A stretch of DNA of 32,983 nucleotides from NCBI GenBank assembly GCA_946622645.1, contig CAMOQF010000012.1, positions 1 through 32,983 on the forward strand, read 5' to 3'. The notes beneath the pieces are model-generated. The model was given only the letters and a program-made list of their open reading frames with translations. It ran no database searches and was not told the DNA's origin. This stretch comes from an uncultured Blautia sp. (lineage in GTDB: Bacteria; Bacillota; Clostridia; Lachnospirales; Lachnospiraceae). Positions 24,275-31,922 of the stretch are shown piece after piece (within the stretch, counting starts at the first letter, position 1; each line of letters starts with the position of its first letter). Both the position numbers and the translations under genes were made by a program.

Positions 24275-25867
24275 TCAGAACTGTTCGTAGATAAAGCTGG
24301 CGCTGTTGTATTCCGCGCCGTAGATGCCGAAGACCAGGATCACGAGGATCGCCCCGATATAGACGATCCATCGGAAGATCAGCGGCTGTCTTGCGATGCC
24401 CTCCCGGATCCGGATCCCTTTTTCATGCAGCAGGTCCGTGATCAGAAGTACACAGACGGCGATCAGGAGCAGGACCCAGTTCGGGCTGTCAAGGCCAAGC
24501 TCGTTCAGCCTTCCGTCTACCCAGAAGGACAGATCCCACCACTGCACGGTCATGTTTTTAAACACATGAAGGGCCGTCATGACGCTCCCGGACCGGGAAA
24601 ACACCCTGCCCAGGGATATCAGCGTGAACGTCCGAAGGATCATGAACAGTCTCCATGAGAAGGGCGTTCCCTCGATTCCGGCCAGTTTTTTCATCCTGGC
24701 GTAGATCTCCGGCAGCAGAATGCCTGCCGCGATGATCAGGCCGTTCCAGAGCCCGTAAGCGATATATTTCCATTCCGGCCCGTGCCACAGACCCACCAGG
24801 GCGTAAACGATAAAGCTTGCCAGAAGGGCCGGCAGCCTCTTTCCGACAAAGGCGCCGAAGATCTTCCGGGTCTTTTTGGAGATCGTGACAAACGGTCCTG
24901 ACAGTGTCAGCGGGTAAAACACATAGTCCCGCATCCAGCTGCCCAGGGTGATGTGCCATCTGCGCCAGAAGTTCTCGACGCTGTCGGCAAAATACGGCTG
25001 GCGGAAGTTCTCTTCAAGCTCGATCCCGAGGATCTGCGAGACGCCCCGGGCCATATCCATACCTCCGGAAAAATCCGCGTATACCTGCACGCTGTAAAGC
25101 ACGGCTCCCAGAAAGAGCAGAAGCCCCGTGTACTGTTTTCCGGAATCGAAGATCTGCGTGACCGGGATCATCACCCGGTCCGCGATGATCAGTTTTTTCA
25201 TCCATCCCCAGAGGATCAGCTGCAGGCCGAAGGTGCATCTCAGGTAGCTGAAGCGGTGGCTTGCGTACAGCTGCTCTGCGAGCTGATGATGCCGCGCGAT
25301 GGGTCCCTGGACGATCTGCGGGAAGAAGGACATGAACAGCAGGAACCTGAAGAAATTCCTGTCCGCTTCTTCCTTTCCGCGATAGACATCCACCATGTAG
25401 GCGATGGCCTGCAGGGTGTAGAACGAGATCCCCAGAGGCATCAGGAACTTAAACGATGGAAGCTCGAATCCCAGAAGGCGCAGCCCCTGATTGGCTGTGG
25501 ATGCAAAAAAGCGATAGTATTTCAGGACCAGCAGCATCCCGAGGACCACCAGGATCGCACAGAACAGAAGGACTTTTTTCCTTCTTTTCACGCTTTCTCT
25601 GTACTTCTTTTTTTCTTCTTTGGAACTCCAGTCCTTCTCCTTCAGAAGCTTTTTGGAGGTCCTGTCGATGTTCGAAAGCCAGAGCCCCGTCAGAAACGCG
25701 GTCAGAGCGGCGGCAGCGAGAAACACCACGAGCCATCTGCTGTTCAGCCAGAAAAAGCACAGGCTCGCAAGCAGAAGCACGACCCACTGCCATCTGCCGG
25801 GCGTGATGAAATACACAAACACTGTCAGTGTGATAAATATCAAAAATGAAAAAGAAACAAAAGTCAT
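24275..25867 (-). CDS. MBOAT-family O-acyltransferase (DltB/AlgI-like)
   Basis: The 530-residue polytopic membrane protein is a membrane-bound O-acyltransferase. Family marks are LGISFYTLQAIAYMVDVYRG, FPQIVQGPIARHHQL, DFSGGMDMARGVSQILGI, NFWRRWHITLGSWMRDYVFY and the invariant His in GLWHGPEW (His362). These enzymes pass an acyl group from a cytoplasmic carrier across the membrane to an extracellular acceptor: D-Ala to teichoic acid for DltB, acetyl to alginate for AlgI. The lysine-rich loop at residues 70-100 is cytoplasmic. AAGGA lies 8 nt before the ATG. It sits between the SGNH and GNAT genes with spacings of 24 and 15 nt. Confidence 0.93.
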   Translation of the reverse strand: MTFVSFSFLIFITLTVFVYFITPGRWQWVVLLLASLCFFWLNSRWLVVFLAAAALTAFLTGLWLSNIDRTSKKLLKEKDWSSKEEKKKYRESVKRRKKVLLFCAILVVLGMLLVLKYYRFFASTANQGLRLLGFELPSFKFLMPLGISFYTLQAIAYMVDVYRGKEEADRNFFRFLLFMSFFPQIVQGPIARHHQLAEQLYASHRFSYLRCTFGLQLILWGWMKKLIIADRVMIPVTQIFDSGKQYTGLLLFLGAVLYSVQVYADFSGGMDMARGVSQILGIELEENFRQPYFADSVENFWRRWHITLGSWMRDYVFYPLTLSGPFVTISKKTRKIFGAFVGKRLPALLASFIVYALVGLWHGPEWKYIAYGLWNGLIIAAGILLPEIYARMKKLAGIEGTPFSWRLFMILRTFTLISLGRVFSRSGSVMTALHVFKNMTVQWWDLSFWVDGRLNELGLDSPNWVLLLIAVCVLLITDLLHEKGIRIREGIARQPLIFRWIVYIGAILVILVFGIYGAEYNSASFIYEQF

Positions 25868-25891
25868 GCCGGTCGTCCTTATACCTTTGTC

Positions 25892-27235
25892 TTATGAAAT
25901 CCGCAGATCGACCCCGGCAAAGGAGAAATTGCCAAAAAGGTCTTCTCCGTTCTCCGTCCGGAAGGGAAGCACCGTGTAGTAGAGCCTTGCCGCTTCTTCC
26001 GTATGGGTGTCCGTCCAGGTAAAGGTTTCCCCGGACGTCTCTGCTGTCTGCTTCCAGAAGGTATCACCTTCAATATTCGTCTTGCGGTAGATCCGGTACC
26101 CGTCTGCGCCGGGCGTTTCGGTCCAGGACAGGACAGCATGCTGCTCCTCGTCCGCGCGAACCGTCATCTCGGGAGCCTGCAGATCATAGTCCCTCGGCGC
26201 GTGGTCCCTCTCTATGTCAAGGGTCCACGGATCGATGTAATCTCCGTAAAGCGTGACGGATGTATCCCAGCTTTCCAGACTGTCCCGGCCTCGTTTGTCC
26301 GTGAAGCCGTAATTTTCTATCAGGTAATCGCTCAGATACTCCGTGAACTTGATGGAGCCGTGAATATTCAGATGGTTGGAATCGTGAAAATCCACCGCTT
26401 CCTGCACGCCGTAGGTATCTCCGAGCCCCATCATGTCCAGACATTCATAGCCTCTGTCCCGGACCATCTCTTCCAGATAGTTCAGTCTTCCCTGGCTTTC
26501 CTTGTCGAGCACCTGCGGTACGGTGACGAACAGGACTCTCACCTTCTCCCGGTCAAGATAATCGAGCAGCTCTCCCATGACCTGAAGAGTCTCTTCATCG
26601 GGCTGAGTGCTCTCCTCTGTAACGTCGAAGGTCTGAGGACTGCTTGTCTGCAGAAAATACTTGTAGTAATAAGCCCCTTTCAGCCCGTTATATGTATGGG
26701 TGAAGTCTTTGCTGGTCATTTCGGACCAGCCGGAATGGAACCGGAGCAGAGGCAGATAGAACTCCAGCCGGTTTTCGATGGAATAATTCTTTCTGGAGAG
26801 CAGGTCCTGCATCATTTCCAGCTTGTTTACAGACCAGGGCATGTAATCGAGATTGCGGTGAAGCGCTTTGTCGTTGAACCCCATCGACTTGAAGGAATTC
26901 AGGTTCAGGATGAGCAGCGAATCCGGCTGCCTCTTCAAGGCTTCTTTGACTCTGTACACATAGCTCTGCGCCGGCATGCTGGGGATCCCGTAGGAAAAGA
27001 CCGTGATCCCGTGGTCCTTCCAGGCCAGCGGGGGCTGAAAGAACGAGAACTCGTGACTCGCTCCGATATAGACCGCGTCCAGGCTGTTCTCCTCTTCCTG
27101 CAGGAAGCCCTGTTCTCTTGAATATATGCTGTAATCCCTGATCCCGAAAAAGTGCTGCAGGATCGCGATGCAGACAAAGAGCACGGCAAAAAACGCAATA
27201 CACTTTACGAGGATCTTTATCGTGTTTTTTTTCAT
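25892..27235 (-). CDS. Membrane-anchored SGNH-type (DltD/AlgX-like) protein with C-terminal FN3 domain
   Basis: The 447-residue protein has one N-terminal membrane segment (about 8-30) and an extracytoplasmic SGNH-like domain. The nucleophile block is VYIGASHEF (Ser60), and the distal block FHDSNHLNIHGS supplies Asp285 and His288. Residues 354-445 form a fibronectin type III module (APEMTVRADEEQHAVLSWTE, then ADGYRIYRK). In the dlt system DltD is the matching partner of the MBOAT protein; I infer the same job here. I chose ATG 27235 because the hydrophobic segment then begins correctly, although the ribosome binding site (AAGGAT) is close. The longer frame from 27355 lies inside the adenylation gene. 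Confidence 0.8.
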   Translation of the reverse strand: MKKNTIKILVKCIAFFAVLFVCIAILQHFFGIRDYSIYSREQGFLQEEENSLDAVYIGASHEFSFFQPPLAWKDHGITVFSYGIPSMPAQSYVYRVKEALKRQPDSLLILNLNSFKSMGFNDKALHRNLDYMPWSVNKLEMMQDLLSRKNYSIENRLEFYLPLLRFHSGWSEMTSKDFTHTYNGLKGAYYYKYFLQTSSPQTFDVTEESTQPDEETLQVMGELLDYLDREKVRVLFVTVPQVLDKESQGRLNYLEEMVRDRGYECLDMMGLGDTYGVQEAVDFHDSNHLNIHGSIKFTEYLSDYLIENYGFTDKRGRDSLESWDTSVTLYGDYIDPWTLDIERDHAPRDYDLQAPEMTVRADEEQHAVLSWTETPGADGYRIYRKTNIEGDTFWKQTAETSGETFTWTDTHTEEAARLYYTVLPFRTENGEDLFGNFSFAGVDLRIS

Positions 27236-27249
27236 ATCCTTGATCGGCC

Positions 27250-28821
27250 TTATCCGATTTTCCCTGCCAGATAGTCCTCCCGGATCCTGACGCGGTCCGT
27301 CTTCTGATGGCTGGTAAGCGGCAGGGCGTCCATCCGGACAAAACGGGTCGGCCACATGTATTTCGGAAGTTTTGAAGAGATTGCTTTGACGATCTTTGTT
27401 TTGAGGGCAGGCCCTTCTGTTTCCTCCGGATCCGTCAGAGGTGACAGCTGGAAGACACAGACGATGTTCTCCTTCTGTGCATCATAGAGACAGCAGGCCG
27501 CGGCAATAAAATCGAGGGCGTTCAGCGCCGCTTCGATCTCTCCCAGTTCGATCCGGTGTCCCATGTGTTTGATCTGGGAATCCGCGCGGGAGGAGAAGTA
27601 GATCCTTCCTTCGTCGTCATAGTAACCAAGGTCTCCGGTGTGGTAGATCGTATTCCTGTATGCCGGGAACTCCGGATGGTCCGTAAATACCTCCGCTGTC
27701 TTTTGAGGATTGTTCCAGTAACCCAGAGCGAGCCCGGTTCCTTCCACACAGATCTCTCCCACGACGCCGGGCTCCAGGATCCGTTCGTTTTTATCGTTCA
27801 GCAGGAACACCCGCGTGTTCGGGAAAGCTTTGCCTGCGCTGAGGGGCTTGTCGGGATCCACCGGTTTTTCAATGATGCAGTACGTGCAGTTGCAGGTGAT
27901 CTCGGTAGGCCCGTACAGATTGACAAAGACAGCTTCAGGGAAATGGTTCATCCAGTGCTCAAGCGAAGAAGGAGGCATCACCTCACCGGAGAACATCACA
28001 TACTTTAAATTCACCGGTTTTTGCGTCTGTACTTTGTCGAAGGTCCTGAAATCCGAGACGATCCGGACGGCCGAGACGGCCCAGATCAAAGTGTTGATCT
28101 CTTTTTCGGCCAGATATTCCACCAGAAGCTTCGGCATGCCGAATTTCTTCTTGGGAATGATCTCCACCCGGCCTCCGCAGTAAAGCGCGTTGTAGATGTC
28201 CTTCACGGAAACGTCAAAATCAAAGGGGGCCTGATTCCCGAACACACTGTCCTGCCCGAAAGCAAAGACCTCAGAAAAAGCGTTGACCAGATCCAGCACC
28301 GAGCGGTGGCAGATCAGGACGCCTTTGGGAACGCCGGTGGACCCGGATGTAAAGATGGAATACAGGGGATCCGTATCGATGATGGAATCCGTCATGATCC
28401 GGAAACGCTTCTCATCCGCTTCACTGATCTCTTCTTTTTCCAGGATCTCCGATACCGGAGGGCAGGGGCAGATCTCTGTCCTGCGATCCGTTCTGGCATC
28501 CAGGATCCCGATAGGAGCAAGCTCCGAAAGGATCACCTTCCGCCTTTCCACAGGCAGGGCCGGATCGAGCGGCACATAAAAGTTTCCGCTGGCGGCGATG
28601 CCCAGAAAAGCCAGTACGGACAAAGCGTTTCTGTCGATCAGGACTGCGACCGGCCTCTTGGTCTGTCCGTCCGCGAAGTTCCGGTCCACAAAGCACGCGA
28701 TCTTTTTCACCGCGTCCAGATATTCATGGTATGAAAAGCTGCGGGACTCGTCCGCAAGCGCCTGATGATCAGGAATCTCTTCCGCATTTCTCTGCAGATA
28801 ATATAATACACTGTGAATCAA
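27250..28821 (-). CDS. Adenylation enzyme related to D-alanine--carrier protein ligase (DltA-like)
   Basis: The 523-residue ANL-superfamily enzyme activates a carboxylate with ATP and loads it onto a carrier protein. Core motifs are intact: FTSGSTGVPKG (157-167), FDFDVSV (200-206), NLYGPTE (301-307), YHTGDLG (393-399), RADSQIKHMGHRIELGEIE (from 412) and the catalytic Lys507 in SHQKTDR. Length and order match DltA. In DltA the residue in the MFCGEV motif that shapes the D-Ala pocket is Cys; here the motif is MFSGEV (Ser278), so the substrate may differ. The start is a TTG with GGAGAG upstream. It follows rhaB after a terminator hairpin and is the first gene of the run. Confidence 0.88.
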   Translation of the reverse strand: MIHSVLYYLQRNAEEIPDHQALADESRSFSYHEYLDAVKKIACFVDRNFADGQTKRPVAVLIDRNALSVLAFLGIAASGNFYVPLDPALPVERRKVILSELAPIGILDARTDRRTEICPCPPVSEILEKEEISEADEKRFRIMTDSIIDTDPLYSIFTSGSTGVPKGVLICHRSVLDLVNAFSEVFAFGQDSVFGNQAPFDFDVSVKDIYNALYCGGRVEIIPKKKFGMPKLLVEYLAEKEINTLIWAVSAVRIVSDFRTFDKVQTQKPVNLKYVMFSGEVMPPSSLEHWMNHFPEAVFVNLYGPTEITCNCTYCIIEKPVDPDKPLSAGKAFPNTRVFLLNDKNERILEPGVVGEICVEGTGLALGYWNNPQKTAEVFTDHPEFPAYRNTIYHTGDLGYYDDEGRIYFSSRADSQIKHMGHRIELGEIEAALNALDFIAAACCLYDAQKENIVCVFQLSPLTDPEETEGPALKTKIVKAISSKLPKYMWPTRFVRMDALPLTSHQKTDRVRIREDYLAGKIG

Positions 28822-28845
28822 TTTTCTCTCTCCGTTATGTCTTTC

Positions 28846-28879
28846 AAAAAGTTGCCATCAGCCTTGGGAGCTGATGGCA
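28846..28879 (-). terminator. Intrinsic terminator downstream of rhaB
   Basis: A perfect 10-bp stem (28870-28879 with 28853-28862) with a 7-nt loop is followed on the minus strand by AC and five U residues. It separates rhaB from the adenylation gene; no good promoter is visible in the 25 nt that remain, so the next operon may rely on readthrough or on a promoter inside rhaB. Confidence 0.8.
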
Positions 28880-28892
28880 AAGGGATACTGAT

Positions 28893-30296
28893 TTATGCTT
28901 TATAGATCTTGATGTCGAAAGAATCATGGATGACCGTACGGGCAGCTTCCACAGAAGAAAAATCTCCTGCCTTCAGCATCTGTGCGGTGATATTGCCGAT
29001 GGCCGTAGCTTCACCCGGGCCGGCATGGATCTCTTTTCCCGTCGCTGCTGCCGTAAGCAGATTGAGATATTCCGCGTTGGAACCGCCGCCCACGATGTGG
29101 ATGCGGCTGTAGGTCCTGCCCGTCATCTCCTCCAGCTCTTCCGCCGTCTTTTTATAGCAGTCCGCAAGGCTCGTATAGATGACCGTCGCGATCTCGCCGA
29201 TGGTCTGCGGTACCTTCTGCCCGGTACGGCTGCAGTAGTCCTGTACTTCTCTGGTCATGTTCTCCGGCGAGAGGAAGCATTCATCGTTGGCGTCCACCCG
29301 TGACGGAAAATCCTTTGCTTCTTCTGCCATCGAGCAGATCTCGGCAAAGCTGTAGGCGTCCCCGGTCTCATGGCGCACGGACTGGATCATCCACAGCCCC
29401 ATGATGTTCTTGAGGTAGCGGAAGCGTCCTTCATAGCCGCCCTCGTTGGTCAGATTCAGTTCCATGCTCCTGTCCGAGCAGTCCGCGGCCGGACGCTCGA
29501 TCCCCATCAGGGACCAGGTGCCTGAGCTGATATAGATAAAGTCGTCGTCGTTCGCGGGAACCGCCAGCACGGCGGATCCGGTATCGTGCGTGGCCGGAGC
29601 CACCACTTCCAGATCATAACCGATCTTCTCCTGTACTTCGGGAGTCAGATGGCCGATGGAAGTACCTGGCATGATCAGTTTCTGGAAAATGCGGCGCGGA
29701 TAGCCAAGCAGGTCGATCAGTTCGTAATCCCAGTCTTTTGTGACGGGGCTTACCAGCTGGCCTGTTGTGGCTTCCGTGTATTCGCAGGTCTTTTTTCCTG
29801 TAAGGAGGAAGTGGAAATAATCCGGCACGTGGAGCAGCGTCTCCGCCTGTTCCAGATGCTCCGGATGCTGCTTTTTGACCGCCATCAGCTGATAGATGGT
29901 GTTGAAGATCGCCTTCTGGATGCCGGTCCTCCGGTAGAGATCCTGCTGGGAGATCAGCCTGTAAACCTCCTGATCCATCCCGTCGGTGCGGTGGTCACGG
30001 TAACCTACCGTGTTCCCGATGACCTGATCGTCCTTGTCGAGGAGCACAAAGTCTACGCCCCAGGTATCCACGCCCATGCTGACCGGGATCTTGCCGATCT
30101 CGCGGCATCTGATCATGCCGTTTATGATCTCTTTATACAGACGGTCAAATTCCCAGCAGAGAGAACCGTCCTTTTTGACCATTCCGTTTTCAAAACGATA
30201 TACTTCCTCCAGGACCATCCTGCCGTTTTCCAGATGTCCCAGAATATGACGGCCGCTGGATGCGCCGATGTCTACCGCAAGATAATATGTACTCAT
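28893..30296 (-). CDS. rhaB: L-rhamnulokinase
   Basis: The 467-residue FGGY-family kinase phosphorylates L-rhamnulose to rhamnulose-1-phosphate in rhamnose breakdown. It has the ATP-site motif AVDIGASSGRHILGHLENG, the substrate region MGVDTWGVDFVLLDKDDQVI, GNTVGYRDHRTDGMD, the catalytic Asp in ATHDTGSAVLAVP, and the C-terminal HIVGGGSNAEYLNLLTAAAT. GGGAGGATAAC precedes the ATG. No rhaA or rhaD lies in the window; the RhaS-like protein 5.7 kb downstream is the only other rhamnose-related gene. It is 33 nt downstream of the lipoprotein gene with no terminator between, so the two are probably co-transcribed. Confidence 0.95.
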   Translation of the reverse strand: MSTYYLAVDIGASSGRHILGHLENGRMVLEEVYRFENGMVKKDGSLCWEFDRLYKEIINGMIRCREIGKIPVSMGVDTWGVDFVLLDKDDQVIGNTVGYRDHRTDGMDQEVYRLISQQDLYRRTGIQKAIFNTIYQLMAVKKQHPEHLEQAETLLHVPDYFHFLLTGKKTCEYTEATTGQLVSPVTKDWDYELIDLLGYPRRIFQKLIMPGTSIGHLTPEVQEKIGYDLEVVAPATHDTGSAVLAVPANDDDFIYISSGTWSLMGIERPAADCSDRSMELNLTNEGGYEGRFRYLKNIMGLWMIQSVRHETGDAYSFAEICSMAEEAKDFPSRVDANDECFLSPENMTREVQDYCSRTGQKVPQTIGEIATVIYTSLADCYKKTAEELEEMTGRTYSRIHIVGGGSNAEYLNLLTAAATGKEIHAGPGEATAIGNITAQMLKAGDFSSVEAARTVIHDSFDIKIYKA

Positions 30297-30329
30297 GTTA
30301 TCCTCCCGTGAAGAAACGAGACTGTGTGA

Positions 30330-31295
30330 TCAGAAGATAATGTCGCCGCCCTGATCGTCCGGAGTAACCGGGACGACCGGATCGGGATTGACAGGCTGCG
30401 GATCGACAGGCTGCGGATCGACAGGCTGTGGATCGACAGGCTGCGGATCGACAGGTGCCGTGGTCGGTTCTGACGGTGCCGTGGTCGGTTCTGACGGTGC
30501 CGTGGTCGGTTCCGACGGTGCCGTGGTCGGTTCTGACGGTGCCGTGGTCGGTTCCGACGGTGCCGTGGTCGGCGTGGCCGGCGCTGTGGTCGGCGTCGCG
30601 GGCCGGACAGGCGTACGTGTCGGGGTGCGGGCCGGTGTGCGCGGTGCTGTGGTCGGCGTGGGCCTTGAAGGCTCTCTGGTCGGCTCCGGCGTAGGCGTCG
30701 GTTCTTCGGTGGGCGTCGGAGTGACCTCCGGCTCCATCGCGGCGATCTCCAGCGCTTTGGTGGTGACGGGCGCTCCGGTCACCACATCCTCGTACGCAAG
30801 GAAGATCACGTCGTCCTCAAACATGATGTCGCACTCGGATATTTTATCGAAGGGGAACTCATGCAGCGTATGGACGCTGTCGTCCTCGAAGGTAAGAGCC
30901 ACGTTAAACTTCCGTTCTGCGGGCGCATCCGCGCGCTCGTCAGGTTTGAAGCAGAGGATCCTCGTTTCCGCCGCGGCGTAAACGTCCCCGTCGGCCAGAA
31001 GATTGCCGGTATTCCACTCAGTATCCCGTTCTGCGACGACCACAGATTTGATCTCATGGCTGGTCCTGTTGGTGACCTTGATCTCATAATCGGCCATCTC
31101 ATGCGTTCCGATCAGTTTATACTCTTCCTGCTCCGGAGTGGGCTCCGGCGTGGGAGTCTGGGTGACCTCCGGTGCGGCTTCCTGTTTTTTGTCAACCTCT
31201 GCGGCTTTTTTACGGTCCGTGTTCTCCTCGCAGCCTGCGAAAACAAACGCCATCGCGGTGCAGATGAGCAGGATCTTCAATGATCTTTTTTTCAT
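30330..31295 (-). CDS. Repeat-containing lipoprotein
   Basis: The 321-residue protein begins MKKRSLKILLICTAMAFVFA with a lipobox ending in GC (Cys22), so it should be lipidated and surface-anchored. A globular part at about 50-190 (YKLIGTHEMADYEIKVTNRT) is followed by a Pro/Thr-rich stalk. The stalk contains five perfect TTAPSEP heptads and four VDPQP pentads, then an acidic end DDQGGDIIF. I chose ATG 31295 for the signal peptide and the GGGAG site upstream; the frame from 31424 begins in the promoter. The function is unknown. The low-complexity stalk suggests spanning of the cell wall. Confidence 0.85.
   Translation of the reverse strand: MKKRSLKILLICTAMAFVFAGCEENTDRKKAAEVDKKQEAAPEVTQTPTPEPTPEQEEYKLIGTHEMADYEIKVTNRTSHEIKSVVVAERDTEWNTGNLLADGDVYAAAETRILCFKPDERADAPAERKFNVALTFEDDSVHTLHEFPFDKISECDIMFEDDVIFLAYEDVVTGAPVTTKALEIAAMEPEVTPTPTEEPTPTPEPTREPSRPTPTTAPRTPARTPTRTPVRPATPTTAPATPTTAPSEPTTAPSEPTTAPSEPTTAPSEPTTAPSEPTTAPVDPQPVDPQPVDPQPVDPQPVNPDPVVPVTPDDQGGDIIF
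30391..30450. repeat. 15-bp tandem repeat, four copies, in the lipoprotein gene
   Basis: The plus-strand unit ACAGGCTGCGGATCG is repeated four times without gaps; the third copy has one C-to-T change. It encodes VDPQP on the minus strand. Copy number changes would keep the reading frame. Confidence 0.95.
30454..30558. repeat. 21-bp tandem repeat, five copies, in the lipoprotein gene
   Basis: The plus-strand unit GGTGCCGTGGTCGGTTCTGAC occurs five times in tandem with a single synonymous T/C difference in some copies, followed by a partial copy. It encodes TTAPSEP on the minus strand. Near-identity at silent positions suggests recent expansion. Confidence 0.95.
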
Positions 31296-31395
31296 GATGT
31301 TCTCCCTTCCACTTTTTGAGCAGCCCTGAAATGGCTGTCTGTAGTCGGTCCTGATCAGCCGGTCTCTGTCAGCCGGCAACAATAAGCTGAATATA

Positions 31396-31424
31396 ATTGT
31401 AGCATAAAGAAAACTTAAATACAA
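31396..31424 (-). promoter_or_regulatory. Predicted promoter of the lipoprotein-rhaB operon
   Basis: On the minus strand TTGTAT (31419-31424) and TACAAT (31396-31401) are 17 nt apart. The transcript would have a leader of about 95 nt that contains two copies of CCGGCTGA and a small CAGCC/GGCTG hairpin before the ribosome binding site. Confidence 0.65.
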
Positions 31425-31516
31425 CGGTTAAAAATACAGGGTGCCATGCAATGCCGGTAGATTTCCCCCTGTCCCGGTGTTATACTGTTGACCAGAAAAA
31501 TACAGGAGGCAATGTT

Positions 31517-31906
31517 ATGCGAATGACTGATTACCATCCCTCAAACGGAGGCTATACGATCACATGTCCGGACCTTACCGAGAGCATGCTGTTTTACACG
31601 GAACTTGGTTTTGACGTACTCTGTACGGACGAAGACAGCAGCACGGCATCTCCCGTCATCTGTCTTGGGCTCGGCGATATCCGGATCCTGCTGATACAAA
31701 CAGAAAGTGCCGCCATGGTATCTGACGGCACGGTCTGTTTTACGATCGTAGTGGATGATATCGCGGGTGCTTTTGACCTGATCTGTTCCCGCGGCCTGAA
31801 CAATCTGGACCAGTCGCTGCGGGAAGGCGTATTCTGGGGAAAGCCGTCCCTGCTCTTCTCGGTCCGGGGGCCTGCCGGAGAACACATCCGGTTCGTCAGC
31901 GCATGA
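31517..31906 (+). CDS. VOC (glyoxalase/bleomycin-resistance fold) family protein
   Basis: The 129-residue protein has the short VOC pattern: YTITCPDLTESMLFYTELGF, then a middle beta strand ICLGLGDIRILLIQT. The second half is VCFTIVVDDIAGAFDLICSR, ending with FSVRGPAGEHIRFVSA. Members bind a metal and act on small molecules or bind drugs; the substrate cannot be told from sequence. A Glu near the C-terminus (GEHIRF) fits a metal ligand. ATG 31517 has GGAGG 7 nt upstream; the frame from 31451 has none. A TATACT at 31481-31486 may be its -10 box, without a clear -35. It converges on the gene at 31923. Confidence 0.8.
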   Translation: MRMTDYHPSNGGYTITCPDLTESMLFYTELGFDVLCTDEDSSTASPVICLGLGDIRILLIQTESAAMVSDGTVCFTIVVDDIAGAFDLICSRGLNNLDQSLREGVFWGKPSLLFSVRGPAGEHIRFVSA

Positions 31907-31922
31907 AGGACGTGACAGGTTC

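Noticed and set aside
23195-24658. A 487-codon open frame on the plus strand
   Set aside because: It is antisense to the carrier, GNAT and MBOAT genes, which have family motifs, overlaps and ribosome binding sites; the plus-strand frame has none of these.
26003-27121. A 372-codon plus-strand open frame
   Set aside because: It lies opposite the SGNH-FN3 gene, has no start signal and resembles no known protein.
30391-30558. Possible CRISPR array
   Set aside because: The repeats are contiguous 15- and 21-bp coding units without spacers, so they are tandem coding repeats.
30388-30981. A Gly/Val/Ser-rich open frame on the plus strand
   Set aside because: It is the mirror of the tandem repeats in the lipoprotein gene and has no ribosome binding site or recognisable fold.
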